This document shows, piece by piece, positions 9,047 to 20,016 of a stretch of 64,000 nt of DNA (position 1 is its first letter; the number at the start of each line of letters is the position of its first letter). The translations under genes were made by a program, and so were the position numbers. The stretch is from contig OZ345364.1 in NCBI GenBank assembly GCA_977006965.1, positions 2,046,001-2,110,000 on the forward strand, read 5' to 3'. The stretch is from Phymatolithon calcareum. Its lineage: Eukaryota > Rhodophyta > Florideophyceae > Hapalidiales. The notes below the pieces were generated by a model. It did not search any database, was not told the origin of the DNA, and worked only from the letters and a program-made list of their open reading frames with translations.

Positions 9047-11023
9047 ATGAACAATACTGTCCCGGCAAACGAGTGCATGCAGGATATAGTACACCCCCAA
9101 CCTGACCTGCATATGACCCCGACCCCTTCCACCACCGGCCGCCTTGTGCGTCGCCGCCCGCGAACCCAACGTTTACGCTTTCTCCGCCAACGCGAGCTCG
9201 GCGGTTCTGCAAAAGCACCGCGCGACCTTCTCACTTGGATCGAAGGTGAAACCTTGCGCAAACTCGATACCGGCGCATACGTCGAACTTGACAAAAGTCC
9301 ACATCTTGTTCGTAGCACCATCAGCATCGCCTTTTCGCACGACGGGCGCTATTTTGCATCCACGCATGGTGATCATTCTGTCAAAGTATTTGAGTATGCA
9401 TCACGAAAGAAGGTCTGCTCTCTCGACGGACATCCTCGTACTCCTTGGAGTGTTCGTTTCCACCCTACCGATTCATCCATTGTCGCTTCGGGCTGTCTTG
9501 GTGGGGAATGCCGTGTATGGAATATCGCGCAGCGTAAATGCATCCGAAAGCACACTTTTCGCTCTCTGATTTCCTGCGTGGCTTTCAGTCCTTCTGGCGA
9601 GTTTTTGGCGGTCACATGCGGCCGCCAGCTCTTGCTCTGGAACTACGCAGAGCCTACCGCCGACGGTTGCATCTTTACCCGAGCTCCCGCTGCGAATGTC
9701 CCTAGAGACCCTACCGCTCACATCCACGGTTCTTTTGCGCATCACCGTGCTCCTCCAGGTATGCCTTTCGAGCTCCTTGAGCTTGAGGAAGATAAAAGCG
9801 TCTTCAAACTGGTTGATTTCCATCCGTCAGGCCATTTGCTAATGACTGGTGAGAGTAATCGTCAATTGCCAACTGCCCCGGGCGTGGACGAGCAGTTCAC
9901 ACTTAAACTTGTCGTCCACCAGTTTGATCGTCGTACGGGCGTCAGTTCTGGAAAGCCGATACTAACCGTTCCTCGTGCAGTTGCATATAACGATGCCGGC
10001 ATCCACTTTTCACCATGCGGAACAATGCTGGCAGCCTGCGTCCCTGTTTCTGAAATGTCCCAGGATTTCCACATCGCCGTGCTCTCGCTCACCAACAACC
10101 CAGACGGGCCCATCGGAACGACACTTTACTCCACTCCGCTCGACAAAGGTCATGTAACAGCGCTTACCAATCTTAAATTTTCATGCACTAGTCAGCACCT
10201 GCTTGCTGGCTTCTCCTTCCGACCCCAAAATCCCGTTTTGCGGAACCATGCAGAACACTATGATGCGCATGCGGGCATAACTTTCAGGGACCGTGGAGCG
10301 CGTTTGCCGCGATTTGCGGCATGTGGCACGCCCATGAAACCTGAGCATCCTCAGGTTTGCGTCGTGGATATATATCGCGTGTGCAAATCATTCCCACGGA
10401 TTCGGTCACTGGGCGCGGATATGGATATAACCGACAATAACATTGGAGGTGCAGAGGATGAAATCAATGTCGCCGTCTTCGCCCCAGCGCACGGAATTGC
10501 CGACGGAATTCTATACGGCACACAAAAAGGTCGAATCCGTATGTTCCAACATGCCACAGGTCGAAGGGCCTATCCGCCTGGCATCTGTGACGAAAATTGC
10601 AAATTCCGTAATGCCCATTCCGTTCGTACTCTTCTCAATCCTGCTTCTCCACCTCCGCTCCGGAGATCCACCGCCCCAGTTACAGTTCATTTGCCACCTC
10701 AAACCTTGTTGCGCTATGCTGCTTTTCCGGCCTCGGGCATGTACGACCCGTACGCGGCCAGATCTGCATCTGCCCCAATGCCGCAGTACGGACTCCGGAC
10801 ATCACTGGAATCACAAATCGAGGCGCGGATGACGGGAATCACGGACGAATTTCGTACGCAAGTTATTAATGAGCTCCGCGCCTTACAGGATTCCTATCGA
10901 CTGCGCCATGACGCCGCTGCTGGTCCGTCGAATGCTGGGGGACCAACGCCGGCGCCACCAGCGCTTCCGCCCATCATCTTTGAACGACACATACAGAATC
11001 GTCGGCGCCAGGACGGGATTTGA
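9047..11023 (+). CDS. AMBRA1-like WD40 protein, copy 2
   Basis: Predicted 658-residue tandem paralogue of 5878-7896. It has the same order of parts: basic N-terminus with RRRPR, the LLTWIEGETLRKLDTG block, WD40 blades with GHPRTPW and ASGCLGGECRVWN, the central loop, the YGTQKGRIRMF segment and a Pro/Ala-rich tail ending in a similar PTPAPPALPP stretch. By eye about two thirds of residues match, with gaps only in the low-complexity parts. The ATG at 9047 is chosen because the shared N-terminus starts there; the frame is open from 8936. Both copies keep full frames, so both are likely functional. Known AMBRA1 roles are cullin-RING substrate recognition and autophagy control; which applies here is not shown by the sequence. 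Confidence 0.77.
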   Translation: MNNTVPANECMQDIVHPQPDLHMTPTPSTTGRLVRRRPRTQRLRFLRQRELGGSAKAPRDLLTWIEGETLRKLDTGAYVELDKSPHLVRSTISIAFSHDGRYFASTHGDHSVKVFEYASRKKVCSLDGHPRTPWSVRFHPTDSSIVASGCLGGECRVWNIAQRKCIRKHTFRSLISCVAFSPSGEFLAVTCGRQLLLWNYAEPTADGCIFTRAPAANVPRDPTAHIHGSFAHHRAPPGMPFELLELEEDKSVFKLVDFHPSGHLLMTGESNRQLPTAPGVDEQFTLKLVVHQFDRRTGVSSGKPILTVPRAVAYNDAGIHFSPCGTMLAACVPVSEMSQDFHIAVLSLTNNPDGPIGTTLYSTPLDKGHVTALTNLKFSCTSQHLLAGFSFRPQNPVLRNHAEHYDAHAGITFRDRGARLPRFAACGTPMKPEHPQVCVVDIYRVCKSFPRIRSLGADMDITDNNIGGAEDEINVAVFAPAHGIADGILYGTQKGRIRMFQHATGRRAYPPGICDENCKFRNAHSVRTLLNPASPPPLRRSTAPVTVHLPPQTLLRYAAFPASGMYDPYAARSASAPMPQYGLRTSLESQIEARMTGITDEFRTQVINELRALQDSYRLRHDAAAGPSNAGGPTPAPPALPPIIFERHIQNRRRQDGI

Positions 11024-12853
11024 GCCAGAAACTGCTCGTTTAGCTGGAGTGTATGCACTTGCATGTCGCCTTTTTTTTCTGCTTAGTTATATCCCAGACG
11101 CGAACGCGCTCCGCACAAGGACGCACAGGCCGCTTTTTGGCAATACACGCGAAACCAATGGACGCCCCGTACTATCTTCTGACGAATTAGTTGTCAGGAC
11201 CGCTGTGAATTGCCAGCCACTCCTTCCGTTTTCTTTAGTATCGGGTTTCCATGCACCCGTGGTAAAAGTTAGAGATAGAGACCGCAAGGGCTGTGAGACA
11301 TAATTTGTCTTCGAGCAAATCGAGCTTTGGGATGTTACTTCCCGCGCGCGAGCATCATGCGTTTTAGGGTTGGATTTGTCCGGACAGATCGATTATATTG
11401 TGGATATAGGGCGTGTATGTGTTCTCACGTTGCCCAGGTGATCGCCGCTTTCGACCCCACGCAATCTTACGAGCACATTTCTTTATGCACTGCAATCGCA
11501 CCGCGCTTCATTGGAGGCGCGTGAGGTGCAGTGGTATAGATTCCGCTGGTTCTAGCTTCGAGAATAAATTTTACTAACGACCGAACTTTAACGGCAGCTC
11601 CTAAAGAGAGAATTTGTCATTACGCCTGTCAATTGTGCTGTGGAGGAAAAGTGGCTGCCTATCGAGGCACCGGAAGTTTATGTCCAAGATCATATTTCTA
11701 GGTCAGTCCTGCGGACGATATGCGATGAATGCGCTGAAAAGACGCGACAGTAGACTTCTCGATAGCTGTGCCATTCCGTGGGAATGTCATAACAAGCAAG
11801 GTGAAGTAGGGTAACAGCGTGCCAGGCTGTTTCGATATCTGTTTCCTGCAGGCCAGTGTATTACTATTGAACTACAAGTCTTTTGGTGCAGTGGACCTCG
11901 TAGTTGCTGGTGTTACATGGGGGCCAGAGGCAGTTGCAGCGGTCGCTGATTTGCTTGTGCCAAGGAGGTTGTTATCGAAGAACTGTACGAGGAGTAGAGA
12001 GCGTCGTGCTGACTCTTGAGATACAGTACACTCTTTTGCAGACCATAAGATAGGAATCAAGGTATGCGTTTTTCATTGCGACTTCGTACATTCAATCTGA
12101 TATCATTGTGGTTGCTGATGTGCATCGAAGCTCCCTTTGCATGTTTATATCGAGAGGTGTGGGTGTTGGCGTACCACATCGAATTGCATCCGCTGGATTT
12201 CCTGTACATACAGTTCAGGTTTTGTCAGAGTCTGACATCGTATTATGCGCATCCTATTACCTTTCTCAGCTTGCAATTATCAGCAGCATCACGTATCCTT
12301 TCATCATGGAAGTGATAGAGATATAATCGTCGTCACGGCACGTTGACGGACAACCTGAGAATCATACGTGAAGCAAATAGAACCGGGAACACGTTGACAA
12401 GGGCCAGTGATACTCGACGTCAATATTAGGTTGCTCAAAACCTACGTATTTTGACTAAGGTTCAGTGAGCTTTTTAGAGCTGTGACATCAAGCGCCCAGC
12501 ATCAGCTGAAGTTGGCAACGTAAAAAGTCAGATGGATTCTTCCTCCAGTACTCTGGTGAGACATTGACTCCATGTATACCGGTGAGCGTAGTTATGGTCT
12601 GTTTAGAATCCCAGTATCTTGCAGAATCGATCATTTCAGGAACGCTCTTGATATCGTACCACATGATTGGCGTCGCTAGGATAGAGCAGGTCGATCATTC
12701 CTCTCAGTATGTGCATTGCGCAAGCAATTTCTTTTAGACTTGTTGATAAATGAAACCCTTATTTCGGCAAACAAGACGAAGCTTTTTTTAAAATACAGAC
12801 TATTTCTATTCATTCTTACTATTGGAAAATCTATCCACTATTCATCTAGCTTT
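11024..12853. other. Intergenic spacer
   Basis: This is the 3' flank shared by the second AMBRA1-like gene (+) and the O-fucosyltransferase-like gene (-), which converge here. Short open frames have no recognisable domain. One TACAGTA lies near 12023. I see no RNA gene or transposon. Confidence 0.5.
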
Positions 12854-14383
12854 TTACTGTTCATCAGCACCACCCGAGTTCCTACTGGAAAGCTCATCTT
12901 TCCATCGCTTGACTATGTTGAAAGAGTTAATACCTCCGTTGTAGCGTTGGTTATTGCGAAATTTCCGGGAAATTTGAATCGTGGTGCCCCATGCCCCACC
13001 ATCTGGAACAAACGCCAGACTTCTGACAGCCATCTCGCGCTCTATGACGTTAGACGCAAATGCATCCCCTTCCAGCTGCAGCACAACTGGGTCGATTGTC
13101 TTCAAGTTTTTGGAGAAGTACTCCAGAACTTCCTCCGGAATATGAGCTGGAAATGAAAGGTATATGCGCTTAGCCTGAACTTTCTTTGCGAATAGTTTCA
13201 TCGCTTGGACATAATCCTCCTCTCTGATCGTAGCATCCCCAAATATGCAAACAGTCCCGTGTTCCTTCCTGGTTCCCTCACACAGCGATTTGTTCCATCT
13301 CAGCTTTACAAAAAGCGTGTCGCTGATTTCTGGGAATCTGTCGGTAACAAAATCAGCAATTTTAGATGCAGGAACAAAATTTTCGACAATATGAGGATCC
13401 ACAGGCTCCTCGGAGAGCATTCTGCCCATTCCGATACAGTATCTTCCGACTTCGTTATTTTTTCCGTCCAGAATATGCGTTACTTGTGCTTTGAGAGTGG
13501 TTGTGGATTTCGTGGGGTCCAAGAATTTCGAAGCGGTTGTCTCATCAGTTATAAGTTCTGTTTCGTGCGCCAGAACGGGATGACTGTTCGAAATATACTC
13601 TGCATAGCTCTTAATGCTTTTTTCGTTGCCAAAAGCGTCATCGAAAACCTTGGCTATGCCATTCCCTTTACAAACAGACAAAGGTACAAACCGGATCCCA
13701 CTTTCAGACAGCTTGTTTACATCAAACACTTCCTGAAACGGAATATATCTCAGGGAAGGCTGTGAGAAATCAGCTACTATCGGCGGAAGCGCTACACAAG
13801 CATTTGGGATTGCTTTGGCAATCGTCAGATGTGCCCATATATGCTCGGTTTGAGTGCCCATTCCAGCTTTCGCAGACATTGGCGACAGGACAATTGGGCA
13901 TTCATCCTCTCCTATCTCGTCCTCAGAGTTGACTTCGAAATCGTATTTCTCGTTGGTAGCAGTATTGCTGGAATCCATTTCCTTTTCGAGTTCAACTTCG
14001 ACAGTGTAGGCCACTTCGTCCCCTGCACTTGTTTTCATTGTATTTTCTTTCGATGTCCGCAACTTGCCGCTGTTCAATGCAGATGGTGCATCTTCGTTTT
14101 CTTCCTTCGCCCTAGAGGCCACAGCAGAGTAGTTAAGATTCTTGTACTCTTCCCGAAGCCGAAGTAGGGCAGCCTTCTCTCTTTGGATCGCTTCTTGAAG
14201 CTTTTGCAAATTCTCCAATTCTGTCCGATTGACATTTGGCGCGACAATTCGTGCTTCAAAGACACGTCGGACGGCACGCGCAGATCGTTCCGGTGCGAGG
14301 GTGCGCCAAAATGCAATCACGAGGAGAATGAACACGAAGCTCCAAATGCTAGTCGTCCGGTGCGAGCCTTGATTCTTCTTCAT
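12854..14383 (-). CDS. Type II membrane protein, O-fucosyltransferase-like
   Basis: A 509-residue protein. One hydrophobic segment (about 13-27) follows a short basic N-terminus, giving a Golgi-type signal anchor. A coiled-coil stem (about 53-83) and an acidic linker come next, then a lumenal domain from about 173. That domain follows the GDP-fucose O-fucosyltransferase layout: an early helix near HIWAHLTIAKAI, CVALPPIV, the FQEVFDVNKL motif (216-225), an FVKLRW strand whose Arg362 matches the conserved nucleotide-sugar arginine position, and a terminal EMAVRSLAFVPDGGAW segment (460-475). The usual GGxNNQ loop is altered to GMGTQTE. It would transfer fucose or a related sugar in the secretory pathway. 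The family call rests on motif order, so another GT-B enzyme is possible. Confidence 0.58.
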   Translation of the reverse strand: MKKNQGSHRTTSIWSFVFILLVIAFWRTLAPERSARAVRRVFEARIVAPNVNRTELENLQKLQEAIQREKAALLRLREEYKNLNYSAVASRAKEENEDAPSALNSGKLRTSKENTMKTSAGDEVAYTVEVELEKEMDSSNTATNEKYDFEVNSEDEIGEDECPIVLSPMSAKAGMGTQTEHIWAHLTIAKAIPNACVALPPIVADFSQPSLRYIPFQEVFDVNKLSESGIRFVPLSVCKGNGIAKVFDDAFGNEKSIKSYAEYISNSHPVLAHETELITDETTASKFLDPTKSTTTLKAQVTHILDGKNNEVGRYCIGMGRMLSEEPVDPHIVENFVPASKIADFVTDRFPEISDTLFVKLRWNKSLCEGTRKEHGTVCIFGDATIREEDYVQAMKLFAKKVQAKRIYLSFPAHIPEEVLEYFSKNLKTIDPVVLQLEGDAFASNVIEREMAVRSLAFVPDGGAWGTTIQISRKFRNNQRYNGGINSFNIVKRWKDELSSRNSGGADEQ

Positions 14384-16376
14384 CTTGCGATCCTGGATCT
14401 AACGAAATGCGAAAGACGGGACCTTCCTCCTCTGGGGGCGAATCTCCAAGATACAATCATGCAGATCGCTAGGAGAGTACCCACAAGGAAAGCTAGTCCT
14501 GCCAGTACTTTTCCTGTAGATTTGCCAATGTACCCTCGCATTGAAGTGCATGCCTGAAGGGTTTACATACATGCGGAGTAAGTATAGAGTATTTGAGGCC
14601 ACGCGTGTACGTCCAATTTTTTGGAGAACTCAATTCGCTTCGGCAGGATTGTGGGCCTGAGGCTGGCGGCCCTTCCTCGTTTCTTGCCATGGAACGTGGA
14701 GGCCCATTAGACATTTGGACGAAAGGAGGTGTTTTATTGCTGTCTATGACTAATGCACATTACTGCAGTAGTCATGCTCCCCTTTGTCGAGCCTGCCGGT
14801 TTGCCCATGGATACCTGGAAATTAATTGGACGTGGGACATTAAGCAGTGCTCTGTTCATATGCTCGATTTTCATGTTTTTATCCATTTTATCTTAATTGG
14901 TGATCATGTCAGGGCCATTGACAAGGGAACACGTCCTTGAGTCTGCTCGAAAATCACTGCAGTTTACACTTGCAATAGACAGAGCAGTAGATGCGGCCCT
15001 GTGTAGGATAATTGAGTTAACCACAATCAGCAAGGCTTACAAATGGACCAAGTGAGTTCAATTGTGACGTGTGATATCATCATAATAAACTGCAGACCTT
15101 TAGAATTCAGCAGTGGATTGCCGGTGAAGACGACCATTTTTTAAGTTGGCGATATATATAGCATCGTCGTGATAGTAGAGTTTTGGATTCAAAGAGGCGA
15201 CGATATGAGGTGCGAGTGCCCTTTGATAAAAGCAGGAAATGTAACCATGCTTTTCAGTACTGTTTTGTAAGTCTAATGGTCGCTAAGCATGAGAGCGTTA
15301 TCCCTACCTCAACTAAGTTGCTTGTGAATGCAAGCAGCCGGGATGCTCAGTGAGTGCGTAAAAGCGGGAACCGTTTGTCAAAATCCCGAACATTGAAGGT
15401 TCCCTCTACAGCGTATGTATGATAAGCGTATCTTGAAAGTATGACTCTCAGATACCGTACCCTAAATGAGGACGATCGCCGGCGTATAAATACCCAAATC
15501 TTACTTTCCGAGAACAAAATTCCTTGTAGCCGAACGTACGCTCAAAGAAGCCACTGTAGCTTGACTCGGTCTTCTTCCAGATATCCCCGCCTTCCGCTTT
15601 ACTCCTTCGAAGGTTGAAACAATTCCTGCGGCGAAATGATTTTCTTTGCAGGACATGTTCCATTCTTTTGAGGAGAAAAGCCACGCACCGCTCTTCTTAT
15701 ACGCTTACAAAGGGTTGTGTGAGTTTCAGTCTCGCTTAAACTTACCAGCGGTGCAAAATTAGCCATGGCACTTCTACGCATTGGGTTGGGATTTCAGTTT
15801 CCGCCTGATGAACCGATGCTGCCTCCATTTCCTTTCCATTCTCAACGTCGTTTCTTCAACCTGTAAATAGTACCTGCGCCCCCTTGAAGGTCACAGCAAC
15901 CCCAGAGCGAAGAACTGTTCTTTTCGTAGATACATTTTCTGAGTGCGTCTCGATCTCTTGGCGTGTGGTGCATTTTAAACTAAATTAGTCTGGTGCAGCT
16001 GTACCTTTCCTATATGCATCGTGCCACGCCGCCAAGTCATTCGTGAGCGGATACTGTAGACGTCTTGTCCTTGTCATGCTGGTCCCTCAATGCAGATGTG
16101 GTTGGCAGAAATTAGCCTCTCATTTTTGTAAAAATTCAAGCTTCTTTCGTTGGAGCGCAGAGATCGTCATTTTCACATTTCTGACCGCCCCCTTGGCAAA
16201 AACCAGTGCGACATCCATTCCCGAAATTCTCATCTGTGTTCACCGCCGCGTTCAGAGCATCTTTCTTCGCCGGGTAGTGGGTATTTCAAATTTGTGCCCA
16301 AACACCCACATCTGACCTGAAATCGCCCCTTTGACATGATTCATACCATCCCGGAGGGACGAAGTGATCGAGAAAT
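14384..16376. other. Divergent intergenic spacer
   Basis: This spacer lies between the starts of the O-fucosyltransferase-like gene (-) and the elongin-A-domain gene (+), so it should hold both promoters. Short open frames on both strands have no domain signature. I see no repeat or RNA gene. Confidence 0.45.
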
Positions 16377-17480
16377 ATGGATCCGCCGCGCCATGGCGTC
16401 GGCCGTGAGGTGCGCGACTCAGAGTTATTCGGCGAAGACGAAGAGGATGAAATCCGCCCTGTGGCAACCACATCCACGCCACGTCCCTCCCGCCCCTCCC
16501 CACCGAAGCGACGACGCACTTCCGACCCTGCGCGTCGCTACGGCGTCGGACGTGAAGTGCGCGACTCCGAGCTGTTCGGAGCCGAAGAGGAGGATGCGTT
16601 TCGTCCACCTGAAACCGCTTCCACTCCACAGTCATTTCGCGCCGTCCCACCAAAAAGGCGACGAACCTCCAGCCCTCCAAGACGTCTACCGCTCGAACCA
16701 GAACCGCCGTTGCGACTATTGGGACGGCCGGCCAGTTCACGTATGCAACCGTCTCCGAAACGGCAGAAAACTGAACTCGCTCTCCGACCACCCCCACGCC
16801 CCGGCCCGGACTTATCGTACCTCGACAATCGGGCGGCAGCTCAGCGTGCCGGGGTGGTAATCACGCGGCGGACACTGGCAGAGTCAAGCAATCAATTTGC
16901 AACAGTACCTGGTCGTGCCGGACGCACTCGCGACGAGTTCGCGCGTCATCCTAATGGTGTGGTGCGTCTTGCCGAGCTGTGTTTGAACAGGGCTCAATCG
17001 CGTGTGTCTCAGGGTCGTCGAGTACCCTTTCTAGCGGAAGTTCCTGACGATTTTGCAAGTGCTATTTTATCGGGGGCAGGACCGGAAGAGTTGATTCGTC
17101 TTGAGAGTCAAATGCCGGAATTATTACCTGTGATTGAGGCGGGATGGGCTCGTGTTGTTGGGAGAAATTATTCAGTGTCAGAGTTACCGGATCACATTCC
17201 GTCATGGCGGGCATTCTACGAGGAAATGCAGGCGCAAAATGCAATTCGATTGCAGGAAGCTGCTGAGCGTTTGCGCTCGAGATATCATGAAGGCGATGAG
17301 GCGAGACAGGTTCGACAGGTTTCAAGCTTGCATGTGCCGAACGGAAGACGGCGAGGTCAACACAGAACTGTGGCTCGTAGACGGGTCTTTAGGGATCCAG
17401 ATCCGACTTATCAACCGCCACAGAATATGTTGCATAGATTAAGGATTCAAGTACAACGGGAGAGACGGAGTCGACGATAG
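16377..17480 (+). CDS. Elongin-A domain protein with duplicated N-terminal module
   Basis: A 367-residue basic protein. Residues about 194-285 match the elongin A domain. They have RLAELCLNRAQ, a VPFLAEVP segment like the BC-box region, PEELIRLESQMPELLPVIEAGW, and PSWRAFYEEMQAQNAIRLQEAAERL, which is the order of the human elongin A F-box-like region and its following helix. Elongin A works with elongins B and C in transcription elongation and as a cullin-RING substrate adaptor. The N-terminus is a near tandem duplication with a period of about 49 residues: GVGREVRDSELFG occurs at 7 and 56, each followed by an acidic stretch and a PPKRRRTS nuclear-localisation-like motif. The C-terminal 70 residues are Arg-rich. 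Single exon. No TFIIS N-terminal domain is visible, so it is shorter than animal elongin A. Confidence 0.72.
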   Translation: MDPPRHGVGREVRDSELFGEDEEDEIRPVATTSTPRPSRPSPPKRRRTSDPARRYGVGREVRDSELFGAEEEDAFRPPETASTPQSFRAVPPKRRRTSSPPRRLPLEPEPPLRLLGRPASSRMQPSPKRQKTELALRPPPRPGPDLSYLDNRAAAQRAGVVITRRTLAESSNQFATVPGRAGRTRDEFARHPNGVVRLAELCLNRAQSRVSQGRRVPFLAEVPDDFASAILSGAGPEELIRLESQMPELLPVIEAGWARVVGRNYSVSELPDHIPSWRAFYEEMQAQNAIRLQEAAERLRSRYHEGDEARQVRQVSSLHVPNGRRRGQHRTVARRRVFRDPDPTYQPPQNMLHRLRIQVQRERRSRR

Positions 17481-18141
17481 GTTGTACTTGCTTGGACTTG
17501 TGGTCCTTAGATTTTTCGTTTGGCGGGCGTGAAGTGGAACCAGCAAAATGAGTTGACCACAAGCGCCTTGTTGGTCGACCCAAGTTTTTATGGCTCGTTA
17601 CGTCAAAGTGTTGCTGCCTTCGGCAGCATCGACTGTTCAAGCGTTGTGTGTGTACATCATCGACATAAGCGTAAATTTCAGTGAGCTACTTGGTTGCATT
17701 TTTAAAGCGATATTGGTCGCAAATCGTTTTAAACAACAACCTTGTGGCATTTAGACTCCCCCGGTAGCTTGAGCTGCTTTGTGTTCTCAATTTTCCTTTT
17801 TGCATGCAGGCAGATTCAGAAGCATAGTTAGTTAATCTTTTCCCCTCGAAAGATTTTACATAACTCTTCTATGTGTAGGAAATCAAGTTCATGCATAATT
17901 CAGCACAATTGCGAAGAGGTTTGGAAAGGATGGGGCGGTTATTGAAAACCAAAATTTTCGTCTCGAAGATCTATGCGCAATTAAAATTCATCGATCGTTT
18001 CCTACTGGTGCGTAAAAACATCACCAGAGCTAGAAACGCCTCCCTTTATTAAGTGAGCAGAGCAGTACAGTAGGCATGCGATCTGGGTGCCTTGAAGTGC
18101 ATCGACCTAAGCAGTGGGTCGATCCGTAAAAATTTACGTGA
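17481..18141. other. Intergenic spacer
   Basis: This is the 3' flank of two convergent genes. AT-rich; no supported gene, repeat or RNA. Confidence 0.5.
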
Positions 18142-18483
18142 CTATTCAAGCCTCTTGATAATGTGCACCCCAGAATCCGTCTCCACATAGCCGCTAATTT
18201 CTCCAACGGCCAGCGCAAACGCAGCATCCTCAAACGGTTTCTGCATCTGTCCTCTCCCGAACGAACCCAAATCGCCCTTCCTGCGAGCTGAGGAGCAATC
18301 GCTTTCCGTTTCAGCAAGCGCACCGAAGTCCATTTCTCCACGAACTATTCTGTCGCGATGCACAGCGAGAATCTGCAATGCTTCGGCCTTGGTGCGGGTG
18401 ATCGTTTGGGACTTCCAGGAGGATGGATTGCGGGATTCGTTGTGCTTGACGAGCAAATGCTGGCAGCGGACCTGGGCCGCCAT
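18142..18483 (-). CDS. Pin1-type parvulin prolyl isomerase without WW domain
   Basis: A 113-residue single-domain peptidyl-prolyl cis-trans isomerase. The Met at 18483 ([14 protein letters not shown]) fits the family; an in-frame Met at 18543 adds 20 unlikely residues. Hallmarks are [33 protein letters not shown] with the active-site cysteine, [21 protein letters not shown], and a C-terminal [10 protein letters not shown]. Length and the missing WW domain match plant Pin1 rather than animal or fungal enzymes. The phosphate-binding pair that is RR in human Pin1 reads RN here, so one of the two arginines that select pSer/pThr-Pro substrates is replaced. It probably isomerises phosphorylated Ser/Thr-Pro bonds in cytosol and nucleus, perhaps with altered phosphate preference. 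Confidence 0.92.
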   Translation of the reverse strand: MAAQVRCQHLLVKHNESRNPSSWKSQTITRTKAEALQILAVHRDRIVRGEMDFGALAETESDCSSARRKGDLGSFGRGQMQKPFEDAAFALAVGEISGYVETDSGVHIIKRLE

Positions 18484-18954
18484 TTTGTTCTTTTCGATCA
18501 AACAGAACCAGGAATGTCGAAAAGTGTTGACAATGGTAAGCACAGCCCAGCACAGCTCATGAGGTGTGCTTTACTGTACTGTATACCGACACTCGTCCAA
18601 TCAAACATGTACAGGACAATTCTTAAAAATTCGAGAGGCGGACGGTAAACCCTGTTCTACCCAATCACCCAATTGAATTTTCTGAAAGCAAATATCACTA
18701 TACCGGTTTTCCACTTTGTAGCTACCGCAGTAGGACAAACGCATAGAACGGAACTTTACAAGGTATCAATTAAATACTCTTCGAAAGGCAGTCAGTCAGT
18801 CTGCAGCGACAATCAATCAGCCAATTTGTACATGTCCGACGGCGGAAAATTCCTTCGTGTACGAAAACATCACACCACTCCAAAACTTGGGTGGGTGAAA
18901 AACAACATCCCCTTAATCACATCCCATAACCACATACTGTATCCCAAACCGCCT

Positions 18955-19539
18955 TTAAGGAAACGGGCTCTCCGTAGCAGGGGATGGTGGAATATCACCG
19001 GGTAAAACATCGCCATCGCTCCTCAACCCCGCATCCGTGCTCTCATGCGCGCCGTAGGGATGATCCTTGACAAAACTACGCACGGCAGCCGCTTCTCGTA
19101 TAACAAGAACGACCTGAAAAGCCACCCAGAGCAGTAACAACAGTGACAACAATCCGAGCACAATGACGATATGAAATCGTTTAAACCCGATCTCTGCCAT
19201 CCAGAATCCCTCCGCCAACGCCAATAACACGCAGCCGACAGCGACGCCGGATGCAGCAATCATCACGGTACATAATTGGTTCGCGGTCGCGGTGGCAAAA
19301 TTCTTACCATCAGAGTTTCGACCGACAAACCAGAAGAACCCGAGAACGACGGCCCCCAGGAAAAGAGGAATCCATGACGCAATTAGGCAGCCCTTGTACG
19401 CGCGTTCTAGGGCGTGGCTGTGGAATCGATGGCTTCTTTCGGTCTCAAGAAGTGAGAAGTGTACGATGGACAGTATCAGCAATAGCAGGGAGACGAGTGC
19501 GGAGTCGCTCAGATGCGAACGTTGCAGCGTTTCTGGCAT
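18955..19539 (-). CDS. Putative four-helix membrane protein
   Basis: From the Met at 19539 the product is 194 residues; the frame is open to a Met at 19674, but that extension is Pro/Ser rich. Four hydrophobic segments are visible: LVSLLLLILSIVHF, SWIPLFLGAVVLGFFWFV, LCTVMIAASGVAVGCVLLAL and IVIVLGLLSLLLLLWVAFQVVLV. The C-terminus is short, acidic and Pro/Ser rich. I do not recognise the family; the layout resembles many small tetraspan proteins. Neighbours on the same strand are Pin1-like and PheRS beta genes, with no sign of co-regulation. Confidence 0.55.
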   Translation of the reverse strand: MPETLQRSHLSDSALVSLLLLILSIVHFSLLETERSHRFHSHALERAYKGCLIASWIPLFLGAVVLGFFWFVGRNSDGKNFATATANQLCTVMIAASGVAVGCVLLALAEGFWMAEIGFKRFHIVIVLGLLSLLLLLWVAFQVVLVIREAAAVRSFVKDHPYGAHESTDAGLRSDGDVLPGDIPPSPATESPFP

Positions 19540-20016
19540 TCTTGGGTGCTTGGGTATACGAAGGTTCCACGGAGTCCCGCTTTGGGGAGGGCGGGAGGGG
19601 AGTTGGGCCGGGCGGGATGGACTCGGCGATGATGGTTGACAAAGTACAGTAGTCGGATGTGGTCGATATCCCACTGATACCGTAGTGGACGAGTCTGGGA
19701 ATGCCGGGAGGAATTGAGATGTTTAATTAGTGTCAGCAACATTAATAAGGAATCATAACGACCAGCAATGCTATACAAGTGTTTGAAACGAATATATTTA
19801 CAGTACGCACCGAACTGCGTCAGGCATGTATCATAAGTCTTGTCAGCTCTTTCGTCTTCGGCAATCCACTTTTGGGAGCCGCGCGCATACGCTGCTCATG
19901 CGCGCGAGGGCCGTCCGGCACAAGAAGACGAACAATAACTTAAAACTTGTGCAACTGTGCGTGAGGGAAACGTAGAAAAAGATCAAAAAGATACAGATTT
20001 AATATCCTAACCATCT

